Positions 15,873 through 22,904 are shown, numbered from the stretch's first letter. The stretch is DNA of 42,717 bases from Micromonospora endophytica (GCF_003236305.1 NZ_POTX01000024.1:1-42717), one strand, 5' to 3'. Numbers and translations are program-made. Notes: a model not told the origin generated them from the sequence alone.

Positions 15873-17185
15873 CCGCCCGGCCTGCCGTCGATCCGCTCGC
15901 CGTGATCAACCGCAAACGCGCCGGAGGACGTCTCACCGACGCTGACATCACCGGCATGGTCACCGGCTACATGACCGGGCAGATCCCCGACTACCAGGCC
16001 GCCGCCTGGCTCATGGCCATCGCCTGCCAAGGCATGGACGCTGAAGAAGCGGTCGCGCTCACCCAGGCCATGATCGGCCCCACCCGCCTTCATGTCCGGG
16101 CCGGCGCGTTCGTTGCAGACAAACATTCCACCGGCGGAGTCGGCGACAAGACCACTCTCGTCCTCGCCCCGCTATTGGCTGCCGTCGGCATACCCTTGGC
16201 GAAGATGAGCGGCCGAGGCCTCGGCCACGCCGGCGGCACCATCGACAAGCTCGCCGCTATCCCCGAGCTCCGGCTCCCCGACACACCCATCGGTATACAG
16301 GACGCCCTGCGGACCGTCGGCTTCGCCATCGCCGGCCAGACCCCCGACCTCGCTCCCGGCGACCATGCCCTCTACCAGCTCCGCGACGTCACCGGCACCG
16401 TCGAATCCATCCCCCTTATCGCCGCATCGATCATGAGTAAGAAGATCGCCGCCGGAGCCTCCCTCGTCGTCCTCGACGTCAAGACTGGCAGCGGCGCGCT
16501 CCTCCACGACCAAGCGGATGCCCTTACCCTGGCGCAGCTCATGGTCGACATCGGTGCCCGCGTTGGCTTGACCACCCGCGCCGTCGTCAGCGACATGAAC
16601 CAACCCCTCGGTCATGCCATCGGCAACGCCCTCGAAGTCGCCGAAGCCATCGCTGCCCTACGCGGTCAGCACATTCCCGGCCTGGTACCCCTCGTGCTGC
16701 ATCTGGCCACCCTTATCGCCATTGAGGCTTGGCCGCATCGCACCCCCGACGAAATCCGTGAGGAGCTGACCGCCGCCCTGAGCGACGGACGAGCCCACAC
16801 TGCGCTGCGCCGATGGGTTGACCACCACGGCGGCGACCCCGTCGTCATCGATCGCCCAGACCGGCTACCGCGTGCCGCCGAGGTCACCACCGTCACCGCG
16901 CCGGTGGCCGGATGGGTCAGCAACATCGACACCAAAGCCCTCGGCTACCTCAGCCAGTACCTCGGCGCCGGCCGCACCCGACTCCACCAACCTATCGACT
17001 CCGCCGTCGGACTCTGGCTACACGTCCACATCGGCCAGCACGTCACTGCGGGTGCACCGCTCATCGACCTTCACCTTCCCGCGGCCTCTGCCGACGTCGA
17101 TGACCTGCACCGGAAGGCGACCGAAGCCGTTGCTGTCAGCAGCACCGCCACGGATAGTCCACCACTGATCCACTACAGCCTGTAA
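15869..17185 (+). CDS. deoA: pyrimidine-nucleoside/thymidine phosphorylase (LipP-like)
   Basis: The 438-residue protein has the family signature residues KHSTGGVGD (phosphate loop) and SGRGLGHAGGTIDKL. The first part is an alpha domain (AVINRKRAGGRLTDADI, GQIPDYQAAAWLMAI), and the C-terminal beta domain ends in GAPLIDLHLP. Members split pyrimidine nucleosides with phosphate into base and (deoxy)ribose-1-phosphate. As a catabolic deoA it would be ordinary. As the last gene of this operon, overlapping the SHMT-like gene by 4 bp, it is better explained as LipP-like, releasing 5-amino-5-deoxyribose-1-phosphate from 5'-amino-5'-deoxyuridine. The gene symbol names the family, not the proposed role. 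Confidence 0.88.
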   Translation: MTARPAVDPLAVINRKRAGGRLTDADITGMVTGYMTGQIPDYQAAAWLMAIACQGMDAEEAVALTQAMIGPTRLHVRAGAFVADKHSTGGVGDKTTLVLAPLLAAVGIPLAKMSGRGLGHAGGTIDKLAAIPELRLPDTPIGIQDALRTVGFAIAGQTPDLAPGDHALYQLRDVTGTVESIPLIAASIMSKKIAAGASLVVLDVKTGSGALLHDQADALTLAQLMVDIGARVGLTTRAVVSDMNQPLGHAIGNALEVAEAIAALRGQHIPGLVPLVLHLATLIAIEAWPHRTPDEIREELTAALSDGRAHTALRRWVDHHGGDPVVIDRPDRLPRAAEVTTVTAPVAGWVSNIDTKALGYLSQYLGAGRTRLHQPIDSAVGLWLHVHIGQHVTAGAPLIDLHLPAASADVDDLHRKATEAVAVSSTATDSPPLIHYSL

Positions 17186-17263
17186 ATCACTGCTGCCATG
17201 AAGGACGGAGGCCCTGCCGGTTCCGAAGCGCTGCGAGTAGGAAGCTGGGCCGAATCATGTGTA

Positions 17264-17284
17264 GATCGCGGGGGAACGGCGATC
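17264..17284. terminator. weak hairpin between convergent genes
   Basis: A perfect 6-bp stem (17264-17269 with 17279-17284) with a 9-nt loop lies between the phosphorylase gene and the convergent TmrB-like gene. It has no long T-run. It may help end transcription of either gene, but the stem is short. Confidence 0.35.
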
Positions 17285-17308
17285 TTGGACAGAAGCCAGA
17301 TGCCTGAC

Positions 17309-17845
17309 TCAGCTTGCTGACCGAGCGACCAGTGCCGCCAGCTCACCCACCGGCAAGTCGCCATCGAGGACGGTCGTTCCAGCCGGCACCGCGCCTGCCG
17401 CAGCGACACAGCGATCAACCTGTTCCAACCGCCATGCACGAACCTCGGCGTCACGCTCGGGGTCATTCGGCCAAATCGACTGCGCCTCGCAGCGCTTCCG
17501 AAGAACACTCGCTGGGACATCAAGGAAATAATGGTCGACGTGAACATCGCGCGCCCGCAGGCCGCTGAAAATCTCGTCGAGGTACTCAGGCACCACGACC
17601 GTCATCGGGATCACCAGCGTACGGCCGTACTCTTCCAGCAGTGATACTGCCGTATCCACCACCCCGCGGCGCCATACCCGAAGATCCTGAAAGTCTCCGC
17701 TAGATGGGAGCGGCACAATCTCGCGGAACATGAAACCCGGCAGCTCAGCGTCAAACAGCAACAGCTGCGGATCGTCCTTGATCAGCCGCTCGGCAACAGT
17801 CGTCTTTCCCGCGCCAAAAGCGCCATTCAGCCAGATCACCCGCAT
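17309..17845 (-). CDS. TmrB-like P-loop ATPase, candidate nucleoside-antibiotic resistance protein
   Basis: The 178-residue protein opens with a Walker A motif at the very N-terminus (VIWLNGAFGAGKTTVAERL, residues 3-21). It then has the segment FMFREIVP and the segment LVIPMTVVVPEYLDEI, and ends with EQVDRCVAA. This order and wording resemble Bacillus subtilis TmrB, an ATP-binding protein of about 197 residues that gives resistance to tunicamycin, which inhibits transfer of UDP-sugar phosphate to polyprenyl phosphate. The gene is convergent with the nucleoside operon and starts at ATG 17845, preceded by AAAGGGG. I infer self-protection against the product. It could also be a generic kinase-like ATPase of unknown substrate. 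Confidence 0.72.
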   Translation of the reverse strand: MRVIWLNGAFGAGKTTVAERLIKDDPQLLLFDAELPGFMFREIVPLPSSGDFQDLRVWRRGVVDTAVSLLEEYGRTLVIPMTVVVPEYLDEIFSGLRARDVHVDHYFLDVPASVLRKRCEAQSIWPNDPERDAEVRAWRLEQVDRCVAAAGAVPAGTTVLDGDLPVGELAALVARSAS

Positions 17846-18005
17846 GGAGCAACCCCTTTCATCGGCCGATCCGGACGTCCGACCTCACGCTAGACCTCAG
17901 GACCGTACCGCGTGGGTCGGTGATAACGGCTCTTGCGTAGCCTTGTCGAGTCACGCCGCGAGCGCCGGGGATGAGCGGCGTACCTTCGCGGTCGAGCACC
18001 TTTGC

Positions 18006-18011
18006 TAGCTT
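18006..18011 (+). promoter_or_regulatory. candidate -10 element for the DUF6244 gene
   Basis: TAGCTT at 18006-18011 lies 18 bp before the ATG at 18030, in the 184-bp gap between the divergent TmrB-like and DUF6244-like genes. No clear -35 box could be assigned, so the call is weak. The leader would be only about 10 nt long. Confidence 0.3.
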
Positions 18012-18029
18012 CGGTCGATAGGCGGTCGG

Positions 18030-18557
18030 ATGTCTCACGTTGACAAGATCACTGGTGAGTTGCGTGCACTGCTGACGGGCGTCGAGCGCGCGCAGGGACT
18101 GGCGGCCGCTGCTGACCGGCAGGCGCAGGAAGTGGCCGTACGGGCTGCAGGGGCTGGCTTTGCCGCTGTGGCGGCGGGGTTGACCCGGGTGCGTAGCGCC
18201 GTCACCGCTATCCAGGGCGGCCTGGGCAGCCTTTCCGGTGCGATTGGTGAGGCGACGAAGGCGACCGCGGCGGTTCCGCGCGAAGCGACTCCGCAGGAGA
18301 CAGTCTCCGGGCTGACACCCGTTCAGGCTGCGGTGGACAGTGCCCGCGATGCGGCGGCCGGGACCATCAAGCAGGTCGGTGAGGCCCAGCAACTCGTCAC
18401 CATGGTGTTGCAGGGTGGACAGCCTGGTCCGCTGTTGCAGGCGTTGGAAGGCATCAAGCAGGTCCTGGTGATGGTGGTCCAACGCACCGGCACCGCCCGG
18501 CAGTACGTCGAGTCGGCGGTCGCCGAGGCGCGGCAGCTCGGTTCCTCGGGAAACTGA
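18030..18557 (+). CDS. DUF6244-like helical protein, N-terminal part of a toxin locus
   Basis: The 175-residue protein is Ala/Val/Gln/Glu-rich and helical (TGELRALLTGVERAQGLA, then AVTAIQGGLGSLSGAIGEA). It resembles the DUF6244 family of Micromonosporaceae, which looks like an ESX/WXG-type delivery or structural domain. There is no signal peptide and no enzyme motif. It ends in GSSGN followed by TGA at 18555-18557. The stop lies directly after the heptamer G GGA AAC, and a -1 frame continues into a linker and then a nuclease toxin. So this is probably the N-terminal half of an effector, made alone or as a fused form of 373 residues. Confidence 0.72.
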   Translation: MSHVDKITGELRALLTGVERAQGLAAAADRQAQEVAVRAAGAGFAAVAAGLTRVRSAVTAIQGGLGSLSGAIGEATKATAAVPREATPQETVSGLTPVQAAVDSARDAAAGTIKQVGEAQQLVTMVLQGGQPGPLLQALEGIKQVLVMVVQRTGTARQYVESAVAEARQLGSSGN

Positions 18558-18588
18558 GTGGGGCTGGCGGTCACGGACCGGCCAGCCC
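18548..18588 (+). promoter_or_regulatory. candidate programmed -1 ribosomal frameshift signal
   Basis: The heptamer G GGA AAC (18548-18554) is in the zero frame of the DUF6244 gene and fits X XXY YYZ. A 6-nt spacer (18555-18560) holds the zero-frame TGA. Then follows a hairpin: left arm 18561-18572, loop ACG 18573-18575, right arm 18576-18588, with 12 pairs and one bulged base. After a -1 slip the ribosome enters a frame that stays open to 19150 through a Gly/Ser/Pro-rich linker into the toxin domain. This arrangement matches known signals such as lambda G/GT (GGGAAAG). The hairpin alone could also be a terminator. Confidence 0.55.
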
Positions 18589-18751
18589 GAACCCGTCTAC
18601 CGCCGCAGAGTCGACTAACCCTGGCTCCCCGCACGCTGGTGGCGCTTCCGATGAACACGGCCTGGTCCCGTGGAGCCGGCAGCCCACCGGTGTCCTTGGC
18701 GGATCGCCGAGCGGCCCGCGGACTCGGATCCCACCGCGGGAAGACGCCCGG

Positions 18752-19150
18752 GTGCGGCGTGCACTGGAGTTGGAGAACGCCTGCGCTGACACCGTCGCCG
18801 GCAAGGGTTACTGGGTCCATCAGAACCCGTCCAGACCGGAGATCGCCGCAGCGCGCCAGAACACCGGCGACATCGGGAAGCCGGACAAGGCACCGGACTA
18901 TCTGATCGAGGGTCACGTTTTCGACTGCTACTCACCGACGCCCACAAAGGGTGTGCGAGGCGTGTGGACGGAAGTGTCGGAGAAGGTGACCAGCCAGCAG
19001 ACCCAACGGGTGGTGCTGAACCTGCACGACTGGCGCGGTGACCTCGGCGCCCTGCAGAAGCAGTTCAACGACTGGCCCGTCCACCACCTCAAGGAACTCA
19101 CGGCCGTGACCCGCCACGGTGAGATCATTCAAATCGTCCGGCGAGACTGA
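18752..19150 (+). CDS. CdiA_C-type tRNase toxin domain
   Basis: The 132 residues from the first in-frame start (GTG 18752) match the C-terminal toxin domain of contact-dependent inhibition proteins (CdiA_C family tRNA nucleases): YWVHQNP, KAPDYLIEGHVFDCYSPT, KVTSQQTQRVVLNLHDW, DWPVHHLKELTAVT. Catalytic residues probably lie in the PDYLIEG..FDCYSP and KV..QQ segments. A toxin domain of this kind normally sits at the end of a larger protein. Here the same frame continues upstream as a Gly/Ser/Pro-rich linker with no start codon back to 18383. So translation probably begins in the DUF6244 gene and enters by -1 frameshift, or a frameshift mutation has split the gene. The immunity gene follows 15 bp downstream. 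Confidence 0.8.
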   Translation: MRRALELENACADTVAGKGYWVHQNPSRPEIAAARQNTGDIGKPDKAPDYLIEGHVFDCYSPTPTKGVRGVWTEVSEKVTSQQTQRVVLNLHDWRGDLGALQKQFNDWPVHHLKELTAVTRHGEIIQIVRRD

Positions 19151-19165
19151 GAAGGCAGGCAACGC

Positions 19166-19615
19166 GTGGCTATCGAGTACCGATTGACCCTGGCAGGGGA
19201 CATCCCGCTGGAGCAGGTGGCCGCACTCGCCGCCCCGGAAGGCGTCGAGGAGTCGACCGTGCCGGGCTACCCGCGGCTGCTCAGCGCGGACCTCATGCAC
19301 ACCTCCGGGTACTCGGTGAGCGTCTATGGCGGCAGCAACGGCTACTTCGACGCCGAAGACGACGACGGCTCCCAATGGGAATGGGAACCCGACACGTACG
19401 TCAACATCGTCTTCCACATGCCCAAGGACGACACCGCAGGCAGGGCGACGCCTGACATGGTCGCGGCGGTGGCCCGGGTGCTCGCTGGTCGGTCCGAAGA
19501 CGCCGCGCTGGTCCTGAACGGCAACTGGCTTCTGCTCACCCGCGTAGCCGGAACGTTGACCACGCACCAGCTCTCGTGGTGGGACAACTACGGCGTCGGG
19601 GAACTCCTTCCGTAA
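19166..19615 (+). CDS. SitI3-like immunity protein
   Basis: The 149-residue acidic protein (AIEYRLTLAGDIPLEQVAAL; DAEDDDGSQWEWEPDTYVNIVFHM; NGNWLLLTRVAG) resembles the SitI3 immunity family. These small cytoplasmic proteins neutralise a cognate polymorphic toxin by direct binding. It starts at GTG 19166 with GAAGGCAGG upstream, just after the toxin stop, which is the standard effector-immunity order. The partner is the CdiA_C-type nuclease. After it, bases 19616-19724 carry the leader of the prophage capsid gene. Confidence 0.75.
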   Translation: MAIEYRLTLAGDIPLEQVAALAAPEGVEESTVPGYPRLLSADLMHTSGYSVSVYGGSNGYFDAEDDDGSQWEWEPDTYVNIVFHMPKDDTAGRATPDMVAAVARVLAGRSEDAALVLNGNWLLLTRVAGTLTTHQLSWWDNYGVGELLP

Positions 19616-19648
19616 GCCCGCCTTGAGCCTGCGCACTCCACGCTGCGT

Positions 19649-19717
19649 TAGTCTGGGTGCTGTACCGCCGATGCTGGCTGCGGGCCGGTCGGGATGAGAT
19701 CCCTACCGTGCTGAGGA
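19649..19717 (+). promoter_or_regulatory. promoter-like -10 and conserved leader of the capsid gene
   Basis: TAGTCT at 19649-19654 is a possible -10. The leader then holds GCTGGCTGCGGGCCGG (19673-19688), a hairpin (19686-19708: 4 + 5 pairs with one mismatch, loop GAG) and CTGAGGA (19711-19717) as ribosome-binding site before GTG 19725. The same 16-mer, a smaller hairpin and CTGAGGA recur ahead of the tail-protein gene at 27986-28024. Confidence 0.5.
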
Positions 19718-19724
19718 GCCGACG

Positions 19725-21428
19725 GTGGAGTTTGAGATCCCTTCGAGCCTGGACGGGTTCGACCTCGATGCGCTGGACCGCTTGGAGACTGAAGCGGTAG
19801 CCGCGTTCGACGCTCTCCGCGACGCCCCGGACCTTGACGCCGCCGGATTAGCCCAGTTGAGGGAGCTGGCCACGTTCGTCACGTCGGTACGCGCCCGGCA
19901 GGAGCAGATCGAGCAGGACGCGGCGGCCGTCGCGTCGGAGCTGGACGACCTGGACGCCGCCGTGCACGGCAACGCGGATGAGCCCGAGGGCGACGACAGC
20001 GACGGGGAATCGAGTGAAGGCGAAGACGAGGCCGAGGGCAGCCCGGTCGGGGAGACGCCCGTCGAGGAGCAACCTGTACCGGAGCCGACGCCGGTCGTGG
20101 CGTCGCTGGCGCGGCGGGCGGCCCGCCGGCAGCCGAAGCCGAGGGTGACGCAGGGCGGCCGATCGGCGATCATCAAGGCGGCGGCGGATGTGCCGAACGT
20201 GCCGCACGGGCACGTGTTCTCGTCGGTGACCGAGGTCGCGGCGGCATTCGATGACAAGTTCGCGGGGTTCCCACGTGGCGTGGGGTCGCAGGTGCAGACG
20301 CGCATCAAGCAGAACGTGGCTCGGGTGGAGCTGCCGGTCGACCAGGCCCTAGTGGCTGGGGGCAGCGGCCTGGTCGACCTGGGACTGATCGACCTGGCCG
20401 GCAGCGAGTCGCGCCTGACCGGCGGGAACCTCGTTGCGGCAGGTGGTTGGGGTGCGCCATCGGAGACGTTGTGGGAGCTGTGCGAGGGGCTGGAAACGAC
20501 CGAGGGGATCCTCGACCTGCCGGGTATCTCGATCCCGCGCGGCGGCGGCATCAAGGTGCCGGCGAACCTTGACTTCGCCACCCTGTACTCGGCGACCGGG
20601 TTCGTGCAGACGGAAGCCGACTCGATTGCCGGTACGGAGAAGCTGAGCTACCGGGTGCCGACGGTCGAGTTCATGGAGACGCGTCTTGAAGTCGACGGGG
20701 TGCAGATCGAGCAGGACATCGTGCAGAACGCGGTGTGGCCGGAGCTGACCCGTGATGTGGTGCGGCGGGCCATGACCGCCCACGAGCACAAGATCAACGC
20801 GCGGATGGTGCAGCGGATGGCCACCGCGCCATCCCAGTCGACGCAGTTCACGCTCACCCTGGGCGGCGACATCGGCGGCGACGAGACGACCACCGCGGTG
20901 CTTGGTGCGCTGTCGCTCGCGGCGACCGACTACCGGTACCGGTACCGGATGAGCCGGCGGGCCCTGCTGGAGTGCGTCGCGCCGCTGTGGTTGCTCGACT
21001 GGATCCGGGCCGACATGGCGCGCCGGGCGGGGGTGAACTACTTCGACGTGACCGACGAGCAGATCACCGCATGGTTCACGCGGAGGCACCTGCGTCCGCA
21101 GTTCATCTACGACTGGCAGGACGGCTACGTCAACGCGGGCGGTGCCGGATTCGGCGGGGCCACCGCGCCGGGCCAGTGGCCGGGCGCGGTCGACTTCCTG
21201 ATCTACGCGCCCGGTACCTGGGTGAAGGGCACGAAACCGATCATCGACCTGTCGGCCGTCTACGACAGCATGAAGCTGAAGGACAACGAGTACATCGCGC
21301 TGTTCACGGAGCAGGCGACGCTGCTGGTGAAGCGGTGCTACGTGTCGTACAAGCTCACCGTGCCGCTGTGCCCGGCCGGTGTCACCGGGCAGACCGTCGC
21401 GTTCTCCTGCGCGGCGTCCGAGGACTGA
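19725..21428 (+). CDS. phage major capsid protein with fused acidic N-terminal scaffold-like domain
   Basis: The 567-residue protein has two parts. Residues 1-130 are acidic and helical with a Glu/Asp/Ser-rich linker (DEPEGDDSDGESSEGEDEAE, then PVPEPTP), like the delta domain of HK97-type capsid proteins that acts as internal scaffold. Residues from about 140 (AIIKAAADVPNVPHG, then WGAPSETLWELCE) follow the HK97-fold major capsid pattern of actinophages, ending in TLLVKRCYVSYKL. No separate prohead protease or scaffold gene is seen, so the delta domain may be removed by an enzyme outside the window. GTG 19725 is preceded by a strong GAGGAG site. Normal position in such phages is after portal and protease, which are missing upstream. 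Confidence 0.85.
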   Translation: MEFEIPSSLDGFDLDALDRLETEAVAAFDALRDAPDLDAAGLAQLRELATFVTSVRARQEQIEQDAAAVASELDDLDAAVHGNADEPEGDDSDGESSEGEDEAEGSPVGETPVEEQPVPEPTPVVASLARRAARRQPKPRVTQGGRSAIIKAAADVPNVPHGHVFSSVTEVAAAFDDKFAGFPRGVGSQVQTRIKQNVARVELPVDQALVAGGSGLVDLGLIDLAGSESRLTGGNLVAAGGWGAPSETLWELCEGLETTEGILDLPGISIPRGGGIKVPANLDFATLYSATGFVQTEADSIAGTEKLSYRVPTVEFMETRLEVDGVQIEQDIVQNAVWPELTRDVVRRAMTAHEHKINARMVQRMATAPSQSTQFTLTLGGDIGGDETTTAVLGALSLAATDYRYRYRMSRRALLECVAPLWLLDWIRADMARRAGVNYFDVTDEQITAWFTRRHLRPQFIYDWQDGYVNAGGAGFGGATAPGQWPGAVDFLIYAPGTWVKGTKPIIDLSAVYDSMKLKDNEYIALFTEQATLLVKRCYVSYKLTVPLCPAGVTGQTVAFSCAASED

Positions 21429-21491
21429 GCAACCCGTAGACGGGGACCGCGCCCTACCGGTGCGGCCGCCAGTTTCACAGGGAGGTGGCGG

Positions 21492-22319
21492 GTGACTCAG
21501 CCCTTTGTATACGTCGATGCCCCTACGGCGATGCCGTACCGGTACGGCCTGTTCTCGGCGGCGGCCGTGGTCGACCCAGCGGACCAACGCGAGTTCCATG
21601 CCGGGGTGGAGTGGGAACCGCAGTGCGTCGATGCGCCTGCGCCGACGAACACGGCGGCGGCGTCCGAGCCGAACCGGGCGGCGATGGAACTACCCGACGG
21701 GGTACCGCTGGCGCAGTCCCAGGTGATCCGTCTGTACACGGGTCTGACCGGAGTGTTGCCGGGCAGGCCGGACCTGCTGGACCGGGCCCGGCGCGCGATG
21801 GGCCTGGTCGAGCAGCAGTCGCTGGAGCACTACGTGTGGAGCGGCGATGAAGGCACAACGCCGCACCTGGCGGCGGCCAGCACGCCGGTGCTCGCTGGCT
21901 CCGACGCGGCGCCGGTCGCTCTGGAGACGGGCGTCGGCCTGCTGGAGTCGCACCTGGCCCAGGCGGCGGGGGTGCTCGGCGTGCTGTGGGCTCCGCGGTG
22001 GACGGCCGGATGGTGTGTGTCGAAGCAGTTGACCCGCCTGGAGGGGCCGCGGCTCGTCGCGCCGTTGGGTAACCCGGTGGCCTTCGTGCAGACGACCGGC
22101 ATCGGGCCGGACGGCGACGTGCCGGACGCGGACGAAGCGTGGTTGTACGCGACGGGGCCGGTGATGGTGCGCAGGTCGGCGGTGTTCCTGCCGAGGCTTC
22201 CGGAGGCCCTGGACCGTACAAGCAACGAGGTGTTCGCGGTTGCTGAGCGGTTCTACACGGTGGGGTGGGGCTGCACGGTGGCGGCGGTGAAGGTCAAGCT
22301 GCCGGGTGTGCCGGCGTAG
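21492..22319 (+). CDS. phage structural protein following the capsid gene
   Basis: The 275-residue protein lies 63 bp after the capsid gene with a GGAGG-like site before GTG 21492. It is beta-rich (PFVYVDAPTAMPYRYGLF; VAFVQTTGIGPDGDVPDADEAWLYATGPVMVRR; FYTVGWGCTVAAVKVKLPG) with no membrane segment. Proteins of this type follow capsid genes in actinophages and are probably minor head or capsid-associated proteins, but I cannot name the family. The next gene starts 9 bp later. Confidence 0.65.
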   Translation: MTQPFVYVDAPTAMPYRYGLFSAAAVVDPADQREFHAGVEWEPQCVDAPAPTNTAAASEPNRAAMELPDGVPLAQSQVIRLYTGLTGVLPGRPDLLDRARRAMGLVEQQSLEHYVWSGDEGTTPHLAAASTPVLAGSDAAPVALETGVGLLESHLAQAAGVLGVLWAPRWTAGWCVSKQLTRLEGPRLVAPLGNPVAFVQTTGIGPDGDVPDADEAWLYATGPVMVRRSAVFLPRLPEALDRTSNEVFAVAERFYTVGWGCTVAAVKVKLPGVPA

Positions 22320-22327
22320 GAGGAGAG

Positions 22328-22720
22328 ATGACGCTGATCTACCCGACGGACCGAAAGGACGCTGGGCGGCTGGCGCGGCAGCTGCTCGACCTGGCCGGCC
22401 CGGAGCGGCACCACGAGGTACGGACGAACACGGACGGGGCGTTGAGCCTGGCGTTCGAGGTGCCGGACGACATCGCGGACGCGGTTCTCGGCACCGGCGA
22501 TAGCCGGGTGGTGCAGCCGAGTCTGAACGTGGCGGCCGAGGGAGGCGAGGAAAACACGTCGGCTGAGGTCGGCGGAGAGAGTGCGCCGCTTGAGGTCGGT
22601 GAGGAGAGCGCGTCGGTCGTCGCCCGGGCCGATGGATCCGAGATGGACGCCGAGCCGGCCAGCGGTGCGTCCCAGCCGCCGAGCAAGGCGGTCCGGTCGC
22701 GGTCATCGCGGAGCCGCTGA
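22328..22720 (+). CDS. small phage protein with acidic linker and basic tail
   Basis: The 130-residue protein has a folded start (IYPTDRKDAGRLARQLLDLA, then HHEVRTNTDGALSLAFEVPDDIADAVL). After it comes a Glu/Ser-rich linker of about 50 residues and a Ser/Arg tail (VRSRSSRSR). A charged linker and basic tail suggest binding to DNA or to an acidic capsid surface. ATG 22328 follows AGGAGAG. I do not recognise the family. A strong hairpin follows the stop. Confidence 0.6.
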   Translation: MTLIYPTDRKDAGRLARQLLDLAGPERHHEVRTNTDGALSLAFEVPDDIADAVLGTGDSRVVQPSLNVAAEGGEENTSAEVGGESAPLEVGEESASVVARADGSEMDAEPASGASQPPSKAVRSRSSRSR

Positions 22721-22746
22721 CCGGCTGACCCCAACGCCTCGGGCTG

Positions 22747-22791
22747 CGCCGCCCCGTCTGGTCCCTTCCCCGTGGACCGGGCGGGGCGGCG
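22747..22791. terminator. GC-rich terminator hairpin after the head genes
   Basis: A perfect 10-bp stem (22747-22756 with 22782-22791), with further pairing inside (GGTC/GACC), is followed by TTGTTGTGTG. It ends the capsid gene block before the next promoter module. Confidence 0.75.
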
Positions 22792-22796
22792 TTGTT

Positions 22797-22873
22797 GTGT
22801 GACTCGCTCCACACCCCCTTCGTACAAAAAATATGTACGTGGAGAGTGCTTGAAGCATACAATGAATATGTAC
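22797..22873 (+). promoter_or_regulatory. duplicated prophage promoter/operator module, copy 1
   Basis: This AT-rich module has three parts: a GTGTG...CACAC dyad (22797-22814), GTACAAAAAATATGTAC (22822-22838) and GCATACAATGAATATGTAC (22855-22873). The last holds TACAAT (22858-22863), a good -10 box. The same order and near-same spacing recur at 24756-24832. The dyads are probable repressor or activator sites around the promoter for the gene at 22905. Confidence 0.65.
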
Positions 22874-22904
22874 GAAACGCGCCATCCCGCTAGGAGGGAC
22901 CGAG

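Larger units (their letters stand above)
10278..17185 (+). other. six-gene biosynthetic operon, candidate aminoribosyl-glycyluridine pathway
   Basis: Six plus-strand genes lie head to tail with overlaps or tiny gaps: 10278-11636, 11633-12382, 12382-13644, 13657-14556, 14553-15872 and 15869-17185. Their classes are aminotransferase III, nucleotidyltransferase, glycosyltransferase, TauD-like dioxygenase, SHMT-like enzyme and pyrimidine-nucleoside phosphorylase. They match one-to-one the activities of LipO, LipM, LipN, LipL, LipK and LipP in A-90289 biosynthesis, which jointly make 5'-O-(5-amino-5-deoxyribosyl)-glycyluridine from UMP (established for that pathway). The gene order here differs from lipK-P. 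Identity of product is inference. Confidence 0.7.

Noticed and set aside
15869..17185. Plain catabolic thymidine phosphorylase
   Set aside because: No other deoxynucleoside catabolism genes (deoC, deoB, cdd) lie nearby, and the gene is coupled to an SHMT-like and a TauD-like gene; a biosynthetic role fits better, although the family call stands.
18561..18588. The hairpin after the DUF6244 gene as a plain terminator
   Set aside because: Possible, but it has no T-run, sits 6 nt after a slippery heptamer and lies inside the continued toxin-linker frame; frameshift stimulation explains more.
18558..18905. A plus-strand frame directly after the DUF6244 stop, in the same frame
   Set aside because: The -1 frame here reads as a linker leading into a recognisable toxin domain, while this frame shows no family features and ends within the toxin gene.
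19616..19724. attL site at the prophage left edge
   Set aside because: No tRNA end or integrase is near, and no matching direct repeat can be found because the right end is outside the window.
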